Origin: Tritrichomonas foetus | Taxonomy: Eukaryota; Parabasalia; Tritrichomonadida; Tritrichomonadidae | Length of the DNA: 64,000 nucleotides | Assembly: GCA_001839685.1 (NCBI GenBank) | Contig: MLAK01000754.1 | Coordinates: forward strand, 1 to 64,000 | Reading direction: 5' to 3' | In this document: positions 48,596 through 58,124 of the stretch, piece after piece | How positions within the stretch are numbered: the first letter of the stretch is position 1 | How the letters are laid out: the number at the start of each line of letters is the position of its first letter | The notes under the pieces: generated by a model | Seen by the model: only the letters and a program-made list of their open reading frames with translations | The model's database searches: none | What the model was told of the DNA's origin: nothing | Made by a program: the position numbers and the translations under genes

Positions 48596-51500
48596 TTAAT
48601 GAATATCAGCTAAGATTTGTTCACTCTTTGCAAGAACTATTCGGGATTTAATAACTTTTGATTCAAGCTCTAACCTTTTCAGCAATCTATCTTTTGAGGC
48701 AGTAGATTGTAATAACCTTTGTTGATCAGATGCTATTCTTTTTCTTTCTTGAGCAGCATTTTTGGCATTTGATGCCATCATCACCATATCAGCGACACTA
48801 TTTGCTGCTCGACATATGATCAGAATTCCATTTTTCATTGCCAATTCCTCTTTAGATGAAGCCTTCCAATTTCCATATTCATTTGCTGATGATGCAATTG
48901 ATAACATCACTTTATTAATATCGCCTTCAATTGATCTGTCATTATTGTTAATAGTATTAGCAATAATTTTTGATATTTCGCTAATATTAGTACACATTGA
49001 ATCTGACAATGATAAAATAGTTTGATAATCTTTCTTTGCATTTTCTTTTGCATGTAATAGAACCTTCTCAAAGGAATTTGATAAACTTAGCCCAATATTT
49101 AGTATTTGAATGGACCATTCTTTTTGGTTCGATGATATGATATTTTCAATAGGATTTTTTTGAGCTATTGGAATGGCCTCTGTATCTTTAATTAACTTTA
49201 AAGATTTATTTATTTTAATTACATTCATATCGCGGGTTTTTTCTTCTGCTTCAGCAACTTTATATGCTTCTTCACATTTCATAATAATATCATTAATGGG
49301 ATTATCAATAATTAGAAAGTATTTTGGATAGCTTGATGACCAATCACCGATTAACAGAAGTTTATTTCGAAAAGATTTAACAATGGTGCTAAAATTTGAA
49401 GATATACCAGATGCATTATTGGCAAGTGATGTTTGGTATTTAAGTGACATTGTTGTTGCTGTGACTCTCAGCAGATTTTCAAGGAGACTATCCATAATTT
49501 TGATTAATGAAATCATAATATCTGTTAATTTTGTATTATTGGATGATGTTTGAGCAATAGTAAATTCATTAGATTTTCCTTTATATTTATCTAAATCTAG
49601 CTTTAACTTTGAAATATTTTCTTGGAGTTTAAACTGTAATGAGTCATTTGGTACTTTTGGCATAAAATAATGATTTGGAATTCTAGCTGCATTATCAAAG
49701 TCAGGAGATTCTGCCTGTATATCAGTTAATAAAAGGGATTTTCGAAATGATTTCATTAAAAATAATGCTAAATCTGTAAATGATTCGATCATTTTATCAC
49801 TACTAATTTGTTTCTGGGAAGAAATAATAGAATTAAATTTGTATAACTCATCTGAAAGATGAGTCATTTCTGAATGAAATTCTGATTCTGCTGCTTTATC
49901 AACATTTAATTTAATTAAGCATTTTCCAATATTCTGTATATTTAATATTGATTGATGATATTTTTCCGATTGATTTCCAGTTTTCAGAAATTCAGTAAAT
50001 GTATCAGGTATAATAGATGATGAATTTGTGGCCACAGTTAAAAGAGACTTCATGAGGATATCTGAAACATTTTTCGCATATTCCAATTTTTCACAAGTTA
50101 TATCATTATTTTTTCTATAATCTTGGGGAATCCTATCATTTAAATCATCAATTTGGTCAAGAAGGGAGTTAATTACCCGTTTCAATGGCCTGATTAATCT
50201 TCTAGTTGACGTATGTGTCGGAGACGAATCATTTTTAATTTCCATAAGCTGTTTCAAAGAATTAATTGCAGTTGGTAATATTTCATAGAAATCGGTGTAA
50301 TTAGAAATTTTTTCATCTTTGATCATTTCCAAATTTTTTATGGACGATGCTATTGCAGATGTAAAATGAACGACGATATCATTTATTGCCTGTGATATAG
50401 AAAATTTAGAATCATCAAATTGGGTACCAATCAATTTGACAAGAGTTTTTTCGCCATTGATGATGTTATTGAGACATTCTTTTAATAGTAAGCTGATGTT
50501 GTGAGATGATGTAAGTTTTTCATTTTCAGTGAATGGATTATTTATTCTTTTATTTAATATATCTATCAAAATTGGTCTCAGTTTTGATACTTTTTCTTTC
50601 ATCTCTGTATCAAATAAAAAGCTTTTCCCATATGAAGAGATAGCAATTGGTGAAATCAAATGCAGTTCTTTCCAAATAGGCTCTAATATTGCATTTGGTA
50701 TACCTGTTTTAACAGAATTTGTTTTAATTGCCTCAAGCTCAATAAGAATGGAATTAAATGCTTTCAAATCCATTTTATCAATCGAAATAATTAATCCCAC
50801 AACACAATCTATACATCTTTTGTCATTACTGAAGAATTCAGGATCAGTAATTGCTTGAAGATTTGAAAATTTGGATTGAAGTCTTAAAAGTGATTTTCGG
50901 AAATCATATAGCTTATCATCACCTAATGAAGATTCCAAAAGTGTTTCAATATCAGAAAACAATGAAAGAGGTTTCAATGTATCGTTAGTTTGTTTTTGAT
51001 CAAAAACCACTATCAAAGAAGCAATCATTTGTGGTAATATATCGCATATTTTATGAATCGACGGGAGTATTTGCTCAGAATTTATCTGAGATTTCATTAA
51101 TTCTATGGCTGATTTATTTTCAGAATTTAGAATTAGCATGCATTCCTTATCAGGAAGTTGTGAATATGTGGAAAACAGATGTATCAATGAATGAATAGAA
51201 TGAGCATACTTAGAAAGCAAAGTATAATATGTGGGAATTGGGGTAATATTTAAATAAGAAGATATAGAAAATGATGGTACAGTTATATGAGATGATAATA
51301 TATCATAATCAGAGCATAATATTTTGATTGCATGTTTCAAAAATTCTAAATATTTGAAATTAATGTCTATATTTGAGTTTGGATTTCCAATCAAAATTCG
51401 CGTTATTTTATAAAATTCATGCAATTCATTTTGAGAAAATGTTAATAATATATCTTGATTATGATGGTTGTCAAGTATGTTTCCTTTCATTGTTTTATCT

Positions 51501-54500
51501 AGAATAATTTGTAACTTTTGAGCTAATAAATATTGATGATATTGAGTTTGAGATACAGTAATTTCACATGATTCAATATTTAAATCGAGTTTAGATATGA
51601 GCTTTTGCAAATTAACTCTGACAAAATTTGTATCCTCTTTTATATTTTTTATTAATAATATTAAAACGAATTTTTCATTTGATCTTTCATTAGGAGTCAT
51701 TTTTTTCATCATTGTGTACAATTGCTGAGATTTAGTAGATTCGATTATTTTTAATTGTTTTTCTATTGTTTCAACTATGAAATCTTTATTTATTTCGATA
51801 TTTTCCGAATGATTTGGTTTCACATCAAATCTGTCTAATATTTCGGAAATTGATGACAATTTATAGAGAAGCAGGTATTTGTCAACTAAGTTTCCAATAT
51901 CATCTTTGTTAAAGAATTTTGAAAAGGAATGATCAATATATTGTTGAAAACAAATTACAATTTTATTCAATATATTGGATTGATTTGCAACTAATGTAAT
52001 ATTGTCAGTTAGTTGATTAGAATTACAGGAAATAATTTCTTGATTAATAGATGTATAAAGAGAATTTGATAAATAAGCGTCAATAAATTCATTAATTTTG
52101 GATGGAGTATTGTTTAAAATAGACAGAAATTCATCAAGCAAAATTGAATTCTCTTTTTGAATGTCATTTTTGGTATATTTTGAATGAAATGATAGCATTA
52201 GCAAAGAATCTTCAATATGTGAAAAAACCTGTAAAAGTGAATCAAATAATATTATATTGTTAATACTTTTTGGTACAAGATGCATTTTTGGATGAGTCAT
52301 ACTTTTATATGGTACATAGATATTTTCACTGTTGGTAAATAAAAGCTTGTGATTTAATAATAAACAAAGTAAATGTAAAGACACATTGGCATATTTTTCT
52401 TTTTCATCGGGTGTCAATAATGAATTGACTCCAATATTCAATGAAGATATATTCTTAATAATCAAATCAATTTCAATTTTGATATCAGTATCTGTTGGTT
52501 CTTTAGTATCATTGGAAGCTTTATTATGAAACCATATTGAGAATAGAGAAGTAGATATTATAAATCTTTTCATTAAATCTAGCAATATTTGATGAGAGTC
52601 GTTAATTGCTTGAATACTTATATATTCACTGGACAGTAATTCCTCTGGATTTTCTTTGAACAATTTTTGTTGCTGTATATTTAATGCTCTAAAAATGGTA
52701 ATAGAATCGGGTGCATTTTCGAATTTCCCATTCTGAATCATAGCTATTGAGTGAATTATTAATTTTATTATTAACAATATTTGTTCATGTGAAAGTTGAT
52801 TGATAGTGAGAGCAATTACATTTGGAAATGATGATACAATTATGAGTTGTTGAATAATTTGCTGACATTTAAGAATATCATGTGAAGATGCATGCGAAAA
52901 GGTATGTCTTTGGCCTTCTGATGTATTGATATATCTTAAGAAAGAATCATTTGGTAATAAAAGTAACAGTGAAAGTAATTGTGAAAGAAGTCTTATCACA
53001 GATATTTGATAATTTAAATATTTTGAAATAGATATTTTCTTTATAGGTTTTCCATTTTTGATTTGGGTAAACAAAGTCAAAAGGTATTGATTTGATATAT
53101 TTATATTATCTTCACCAAAAGATGAGTATGAATTTATACAACAGGAAATAATGTATTGTTGAATTAGAACATCATTATGAGTGAATCTTGATTGAAGTTC
53201 ATTTAATGCTTTTTTATCAAATACGAGATCAAATTGCTGCTCAGTATACATGAATGCAAAATCAAAATCATCGGATTTTATACTTTTTGAGTCAATATAT
53301 TTTGATTTTATAGTGTCATGGAACATATCAGATAAAACTAGTTTTAATAATTGGTATTTTTGAACACTAAATAAATTAACCATGGTTCCATAGAGTATAG
53401 AATTCAAAGTAGCAAAATCATAACTTAATATATTATTTGTTTGATCTTTTTCATTAGTATTAATAATGCTCATCATTCCATATGAAAGAATTGGAACATA
53501 TCTTGTTTCAATATAATGTTTCTTCTCTGTGCTATTTATGCTGTTTTTCGCCTCAATACGTGATATTAACTCTTTCAAATAGTTCAAAATTTCATTTGCA
53601 ATATCAACATATTTTTTCTTTGTAATTAGGTCAATATCCCTATTTGCTTGATTAACAATTGATGATAAATTATATTTTGATATTTGATTTCGAAGCATTG
53701 ATTGTGACTGCGATAGTATTTGGTTAATGCATTTCTGAATAGAGTCAATTTGAGTTAGTGTTAAATTCATTTTTAATAGTTTCTCAATTTCCTTTATTAT
53801 TTCGGAAATTATGTTTGTTTTGTCATTTTCGGCAATTATCCTTGTGATTTTTGATTTTGGAATGCTGAATGAGGCTATTAGTTGTGTTGGTGCAGTTTTA
53901 GCAAGATATTTGCAGCGATCTAGCATTCCATTAATTGACATTGAATTCGAGATGAAAATATTTAAAGAGTTTTCATTATTAGATAAATTGGACCACCATT
54001 TTATTATTGGTAGTAGTTTTTCGAAAATTGATAATGTTTCATTTGGATACATGTTTGGATATTGTAAGAATAGTTTAGATAATTCACGTAATTCGACCTT
54101 ATGAGCAACAAATAATCTTTCTTTAGATAATAAGAATTGAGTAGCTCTTCTAAAAAATGGCATCATTCCTGTTTCATTCTTTTCTTCACTTTGGCATACT
54201 AGGAAATCCATACATGATAAAAATATTGATGAAATCGATAATTCTGTTTCATTAAGCCAAAAACAAAAATCAGATAAGCTGTCATTAAGTGGTAATATTA
54301 TTGATCGCAGAGATAATAAATCCTTTGCAGAGTTCAAAAATAGTAATAAGTCGGATTCAAAATCTTGCATTGGCAAAAATGAAAGAACAGTAGTTGCAAG
54401 TGATTTGCATTGAGTTAGCATCTTGGTGTCAATATATGAAAGAGATCGCATAAGCTGATTAAATTGATTCAGAGCAACTTCGTTAAATAGATGTGGTGAC

Positions 54501-56884
54501 GATAAAATTTGCTGATCAATATATTGTAAAGTATTTTTAATATTATTCACAATTTTGCCAGTTCTAATTGATATATTTATAGATATTTCAATTAGATGAT
54601 CAAGTTTTAAAGAAAAATTACGTTGAAGAGATGTGATGCACCGAACAGCAGTCATAATCATTGGATACTTAATTGAGGAGATTGTAGGTAGAATACAAAA
54701 AGATGAATTATAGATATATTCTGGGATAATTTCTTGATGATCATTAATGAATGCTAAATTATCAATTATTAATTCCGATAATTCAGGAGAAAACTTCCCA
54801 TTACAATAATTTATGCCTTGCTGTACAACATTACTTATTGTTTCATCGGATAAAAGAGTACTATTTAGATGTAATCCACTTGTGAATTTGATTTCAATGG
54901 TTTGAACAGATTTATATCGTCCAGTTATTTCGTATAATTTTAATAGTTCATCTATTATTTCATCTGAGTCAATTGCATTGAATATTTTAGGTAGTATGGT
55001 TGTAACATGCATGTAAAGGGTATCACATAAAATTTGTCTTTTTCTTAATCCAATTGTATCAATATTAGAAATCCCAAAGATAATAGTATTTAAATCCTTA
55101 ATATGTGATTGAACACTTTGATTGCATTTAGGAATTAAATTCAAAAGAGATGAAAAACATATTTTAAATTCATTAATAAATGCATTACTTTCATTTTCCT
55201 TCATGTGAGGAGATATCAACAATCGATGAAGTAAAATTGCATTTTGTGATAAAATCAAACAAATATCAGGAAGATTAGGAGAACCAAGAATTGGTGAAAT
55301 TAAGTTAATAGAATTTTCCATAAATTGCATTTGGTCTTTGAAAAAGCCCAAAAATTTTATCATCTCATTTTCATTCGAATATTTCATGTCCAATATATTT
55401 TTTAATGTAGAGACAATTTTTGATAATAGATTTTGTGTGTGTATCTGTGTAGCAATTTGTGGCATATTAGAGCACTCATTTACAATACTATTTAAATAAT
55501 TAACCTGCTCTCGCCAAATTAAAAATGAATCGTCCAATTCATCATCATTTTGTATTAATCGAAACTTATGAATATCTATTTTAACTACACTCGAAGTAGG
55601 TAAATTCCTTACACAATTAATAATTTTATTGCCATGTGCATGAGCTTTACCTAACTTGGTTGCGAGATTTTCAAAGATTTGCATGTCAATAATATCTCGT
55701 AAAGAATTTGGGATGTATGGTAATTGAGTCTTTATATTCATGAATGCTTCTTTGACTAATAATGATGACTGGTAATTAAATTGCTCAGAAGAAGTATTAT
55801 TGATGATTGTGAGAATAGAGTTAATTTGATTTTGAATTGTTACTTCCCAAGATTTATAGCATGGTTGATCATTCCTGCTTTTAATATTATGAATAAAATC
55901 ATCATATGCAGCAATAGCTGCCAATGATAGTGCTTTAACATCTGCTAAAGTTGGTTTCTTATAATTCAAAAATAATTTTAATTCATTAATAGTTTTTGAC
56001 AGTAATTCTTGATTGTGTGAACTTGGTATTTTAGATATTTTATTCAAAATTCTTTGAACAATCCGAAAGAAGTTATCAGATGGGAGCAGTTTTTCATTTT
56101 GTAGTTTGGATATCTGCTTCTTTAAAGAATGCTTCATTTGGGAATTATCATCATAGGAGCTTTCTAATTCATGAATTATTTTAATCAGGCTTTCAACATC
56201 TTTACTTGAAGGTGGAACACGGAAAATGCATGCTGGTGCATTGTTTAGATCATCAATAGTATTTTTTATATTTCTTAATGTGACTGATGTGCATCGCTGC
56301 AATTCCATGTCTAAAGTTTTCTCAGAATACTGGCGTGAGTAGTCAATAAAATATTCAAGCATATTATGTACCTTAGTAAGCTGAATCATAGCTTGTTTAA
56401 TTGTGTCAGAGTCATAAGGAGTCTCATTAAGTTCTCTTCGTATTTTAATCATTTCAATATAGGAATTTTGTGATATTTTTAGGGATTGTTGCATATTAGA
56501 TCTAATATGTGAATTAATATTGGGATTATTCATTGATTTGTAAATAGAATTAATAAGAATACCTAGGTCGTGTTGGGTTTGGATAAAAGATGCAAGATGT
56601 CTGGATGTATCAATAGATGGCATTTGTTCACACATTGTTGAATTTAATGACATGATTAATCGCTCCAATAGCACTGAGCATGTAGGATCATTAGTACATT
56701 TTTCGATAGCTTTTAAGGAGGTTTTGAGTTTGAAAATCAAACCACGTAGTTTTAATAGCTGAGATTGCACAAGTCTAATGATATTGCTATCTAAAAAGTT
56801 CTGGTCCAATTCATTCTGATGTTGTTGGATATTATAGGGTGTCCGGAGGCGTGATGTCACTACCCACATTAGAAGTGAAATCAA
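48596..56884 (-). CDS. talin-like giant cytoskeletal protein, C-terminal part (gene disrupted)
   Basis: Continuous helical-bundle sequence of about 2,745 residues from the insertion point to the stop. It matches the rod of talin: runs of amphipathic helices with no domain breaks. The last 60 residues (A-A-Q-E-R-K-R-I-A-S ... L-E-L-E-S-K-V-I-K-S-R) resemble the I/LWEQ (THATCH) actin-binding end of talin and Hip1R. It is not an independent gene: its apparent start (56884) lies inside the mariner, and its first true codons follow directly on the ORF at 58105. Talins link membrane receptors to actin. The rod here is larger than in animal talin (about 2,100 residues), even without counting the part upstream of the transposon. 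Family call is by pattern. Confidence 0.7.
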   Translation of the reverse strand: MISLLMWVVTSRLRTPYNIQQHQNELDQNFLDSNIIRLVQSQLLKLRGLIFKLKTSLKAIEKCTNDPTCSVLLERLIMSLNSTMCEQMPSIDTSRHLASFIQTQHDLGILINSIYKSMNNPNINSHIRSNMQQSLKISQNSYIEMIKIRRELNETPYDSDTIKQAMIQLTKVHNMLEYFIDYSRQYSEKTLDMELQRCTSVTLRNIKNTIDDLNNAPACIFRVPPSSKDVESLIKIIHELESSYDDNSQMKHSLKKQISKLQNEKLLPSDNFFRIVQRILNKISKIPSSHNQELLSKTINELKLFLNYKKPTLADVKALSLAAIAAYDDFIHNIKSRNDQPCYKSWEVTIQNQINSILTIINNTSSEQFNYQSSLLVKEAFMNIKTQLPYIPNSLRDIIDMQIFENLATKLGKAHAHGNKIINCVRNLPTSSVVKIDIHKFRLIQNDDELDDSFLIWREQVNYLNSIVNECSNMPQIATQIHTQNLLSKIVSTLKNILDMKYSNENEMIKFLGFFKDQMQFMENSINLISPILGSPNLPDICLILSQNAILLHRLLISPHMKENESNAFINEFKICFSSLLNLIPKCNQSVQSHIKDLNTIIFGISNIDTIGLRKRQILCDTLYMHVTTILPKIFNAIDSDEIIDELLKLYEITGRYKSVQTIEIKFTSGLHLNSTLLSDETISNVVQQGINYCNGKFSPELSELIIDNLAFINDHQEIIPEYIYNSSFCILPTISSIKYPMIMTAVRCITSLQRNFSLKLDHLIEISINISIRTGKIVNNIKNTLQYIDQQILSSPHLFNEVALNQFNQLMRSLSYIDTKMLTQCKSLATTVLSFLPMQDFESDLLLFLNSAKDLLSLRSIILPLNDSLSDFCFWLNETELSISSIFLSCMDFLVCQSEEKNETGMMPFFRRATQFLLSKERLFVAHKVELRELSKLFLQYPNMYPNETLSIFEKLLPIIKWWSNLSNNENSLNIFISNSMSINGMLDRCKYLAKTAPTQLIASFSIPKSKITRIIAENDKTNIISEIIKEIEKLLKMNLTLTQIDSIQKCINQILSQSQSMLRNQISKYNLSSIVNQANRDIDLITKKKYVDIANEILNYLKELISRIEAKNSINSTEKKHYIETRYVPILSYGMMSIINTNEKDQTNNILSYDFATLNSILYGTMVNLFSVQKYQLLKLVLSDMFHDTIKSKYIDSKSIKSDDFDFAFMYTEQQFDLVFDKKALNELQSRFTHNDVLIQQYIISCCINSYSSFGEDNINISNQYLLTLFTQIKNGKPIKKISISKYLNYQISVIRLLSQLLSLLLLLPNDSFLRYINTSEGQRHTFSHASSHDILKCQQIIQQLIIVSSFPNVIALTINQLSHEQILLIIKLIIHSIAMIQNGKFENAPDSITIFRALNIQQQKLFKENPEELLSSEYISIQAINDSHQILLDLMKRFIISTSLFSIWFHNKASNDTKEPTDTDIKIEIDLIIKNISSLNIGVNSLLTPDEKEKYANVSLHLLCLLLNHKLLFTNSENIYVPYKSMTHPKMHLVPKSINNIILFDSLLQVFSHIEDSLLMLSFHSKYTKNDIQKENSILLDEFLSILNNTPSKINEFIDAYLSNSLYTSINQEIISCNSNQLTDNITLVANQSNILNKIVICFQQYIDHSFSKFFNKDDIGNLVDKYLLLYKLSSISEILDRFDVKPNHSENIEINKDFIVETIEKQLKIIESTKSQQLYTMMKKMTPNERSNEKFVLILLIKNIKEDTNFVRVNLQKLISKLDLNIESCEITVSQTQYHQYLLAQKLQIILDKTMKGNILDNHHNQDILLTFSQNELHEFYKITRILIGNPNSNIDINFKYLEFLKHAIKILCSDYDILSSHITVPSFSISSYLNITPIPTYYTLLSKYAHSIHSLIHLFSTYSQLPDKECMLILNSENKSAIELMKSQINSEQILPSIHKICDILPQMIASLIVVFDQKQTNDTLKPLSLFSDIETLLESSLGDDKLYDFRKSLLRLQSKFSNLQAITDPEFFSNDKRCIDCVVGLIISIDKMDLKAFNSILIELEAIKTNSVKTGIPNAILEPIWKELHLISPIAISSYGKSFLFDTEMKEKVSKLRPILIDILNKRINNPFTENEKLTSSHNISLLLKECLNNIINGEKTLVKLIGTQFDDSKFSISQAINDIVVHFTSAIASSIKNLEMIKDEKISNYTDFYEILPTAINSLKQLMEIKNDSSPTHTSTRRLIRPLKRVINSLLDQIDDLNDRIPQDYRKNNDITCEKLEYAKNVSDILMKSLLTVATNSSSIIPDTFTEFLKTGNQSEKYHQSILNIQNIGKCLIKLNVDKAAESEFHSEMTHLSDELYKFNSIISSQKQISSDKMIESFTDLALFLMKSFRKSLLLTDIQAESPDFDNAARIPNHYFMPKVPNDSLQFKLQENISKLKLDLDKYKGKSNEFTIAQTSSNNTKLTDIMISLIKIMDSLLENLLRVTATTMSLKYQTSLANNASGISSNFSTIVKSFRNKLLLIGDWSSSYPKYFLIIDNPINDIIMKCEEAYKVAEAEEKTRDMNVIKINKSLKLIKDTEAIPIAQKNPIENIISSNQKEWSIQILNIGLSLSNSFEKVLLHAKENAKKDYQTILSLSDSMCTNISEISKIIANTINNNDRSIEGDINKVMLSIASSANEYGNWKASSKEELAMKNGILIICRAANSVADMVMMASNAKNAAQERKRIASDQQRLLQSTASKDRLLKRLELESKVIKSRIVLAKSEQILADIH

Positions 56885-58124
56885 TACATTATATTTATAA
56901 ATAATAAACTATGCAATGTTAACATAAAAATTTTGAAAACAATTTTTTTTTTCTCTTGACTGAAAATAGAGATAAAGAATCTTTTTCATAAAAAAAAGAA
57001 TAATTTATAAACGTACACGATGCACGTTTATTAAAAAATGATTGATCAACATTCAATCATAACTTTTCTGCAGCTTGAAGGAAAAAGGGGCAAAGAAATA
57101 TATGAAGAAATGAAGAGTGTCTTGAAAGAAAAATGTTTGTCTCAAAGACAAATCTACCGAGTCATGGCAGAACTGAACAGAAGTCAAAACACACAGCCTG
57201 TGAAAAAAGAGAAAAAGTGCCAAAGTTATGATATTCTTGACTGGAAAATTTTAGATGTTTTAACCGAATTTCCACATTCACCGTGTCGATATATTGCTAA
57301 TGTTTTAGGTGAACCAAAATCGACAATTTATGATCGTTTAACATCAAAATTAATGTATAAACATGTGCATCTTCGATGGGTGCCACATATTCTAACAGAA
57401 AATCAAAAGGCCAATAGAGTTTTATTGGCAAAAAAACTTCTTAAAATTTTGAATGCAGAACAAAAAACTAATTTCACCTTTTTAATAACAGGAGATGAGT
57501 CTTGGTTTTATTCCAAGACTGATTTCAATACACAATGGATTCCTGAAAACTCAGTAATCCCAACTATTCAAAATCCAGGGTTTCAGATCACTAAATTTAT
57601 GGTGACTGTATTTTGGAACCCTCATGGGATAATTCATATTGATGTTTTGCCGCCAAATGAAAAGTTTAATGCTGCATATTATATTACAGCCATTATGTCA
57701 AAAATTGTTGAGTTTAAAAACTCGAATAATTATAAAAAATTATTTGTTCATTATGACAATGCAAAGCCTCATGTGGCAAAAATTGTCAAAAAATATATAA
57801 ATGAAAACTCACTAGAATCAGTTCCACATCCGGCATATTCACCTGATTTGGCGCCTAGCGACTTTTTTTTATTTGGAACTATTAAAGAAAAAGTTAAAGG
57901 AATTGTTTTTGAATCACCAAGCCATTTGATTCAAACAATAGTCCAAATTTTCAATGAAATTCCATCGGAAACTTTGTTTTCAGTTTTTGCAGAATGGCAA
58001 AATAGACTGAAAAAAGTTATTGATGCCAATGGAGACTACATATTTTGAAATACTTATCAATAAAAAATGACTTATTAGAAATGACTTTATTATACNTAGT
58101 GACATCACATTACCGGACACCCTA
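56835..58124 (+). mobile_element. complete mariner DNA transposon inserted in the talin-like gene
   Basis: The 1,290-bp element has 28-bp terminal inverted repeats (56835-56862 and 58097-58124) starting TAGGGTGTCCGG and ending GTGATGTCACTA, identical at 24 positions and differing only in a central block of four. It is flanked by the TA duplication at 56833-56834 and 58125-58126. Length, ends and transposase are those of an autonomous mariner. It is oriented opposite to the host gene. One ambiguous base (N at 58096) lies just inside the right repeat. Confidence 0.95.
57038..58048 (+). CDS. mariner transposase (DD34D)
   Basis: The 336-residue enzyme is uninterrupted and has every mariner hallmark. 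These are two N-terminal helix-turn-helix motifs, the W-V-P-H-x-L-T linker motif (R-W-V-P-H-I-L-T), and the first Asp in T-G-D-E-S-W. The second is in V-H-Y-D-N-A-K-P-H, then Y-S-P-D-L-A-P-S-D-F-F-L-F with the third Asp exactly 34 residues after the second. It cuts and pastes the element into TA dinucleotides. An intact frame suggests the copy is young and potentially active. Codon use is AT-rich like the host. Confidence 0.97.
   Translation: MIDQHSIITFLQLEGKRGKEIYEEMKSVLKEKCLSQRQIYRVMAELNRSQNTQPVKKEKKCQSYDILDWKILDVLTEFPHSPCRYIANVLGEPKSTIYDRLTSKLMYKHVHLRWVPHILTENQKANRVLLAKKLLKILNAEQKTNFTFLITGDESWFYSKTDFNTQWIPENSVIPTIQNPGFQITKFMVTVFWNPHGIIHIDVLPPNEKFNAAYYITAIMSKIVEFKNSNNYKKLFVHYDNAKPHVAKIVKKYINENSLESVPHPAYSPDLAPSDFFLFGTIKEKVKGIVFESPSHLIQTIVQIFNEIPSETLFSVFAEWQNRLKKVIDANGDYIF

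Noticed and set aside
56833..56884. independent start codon for the gene ending at 48596
   Set aside because: These codons lie in the mariner repeat and its flank; the real 5' part of the gene is on the other side of the element.
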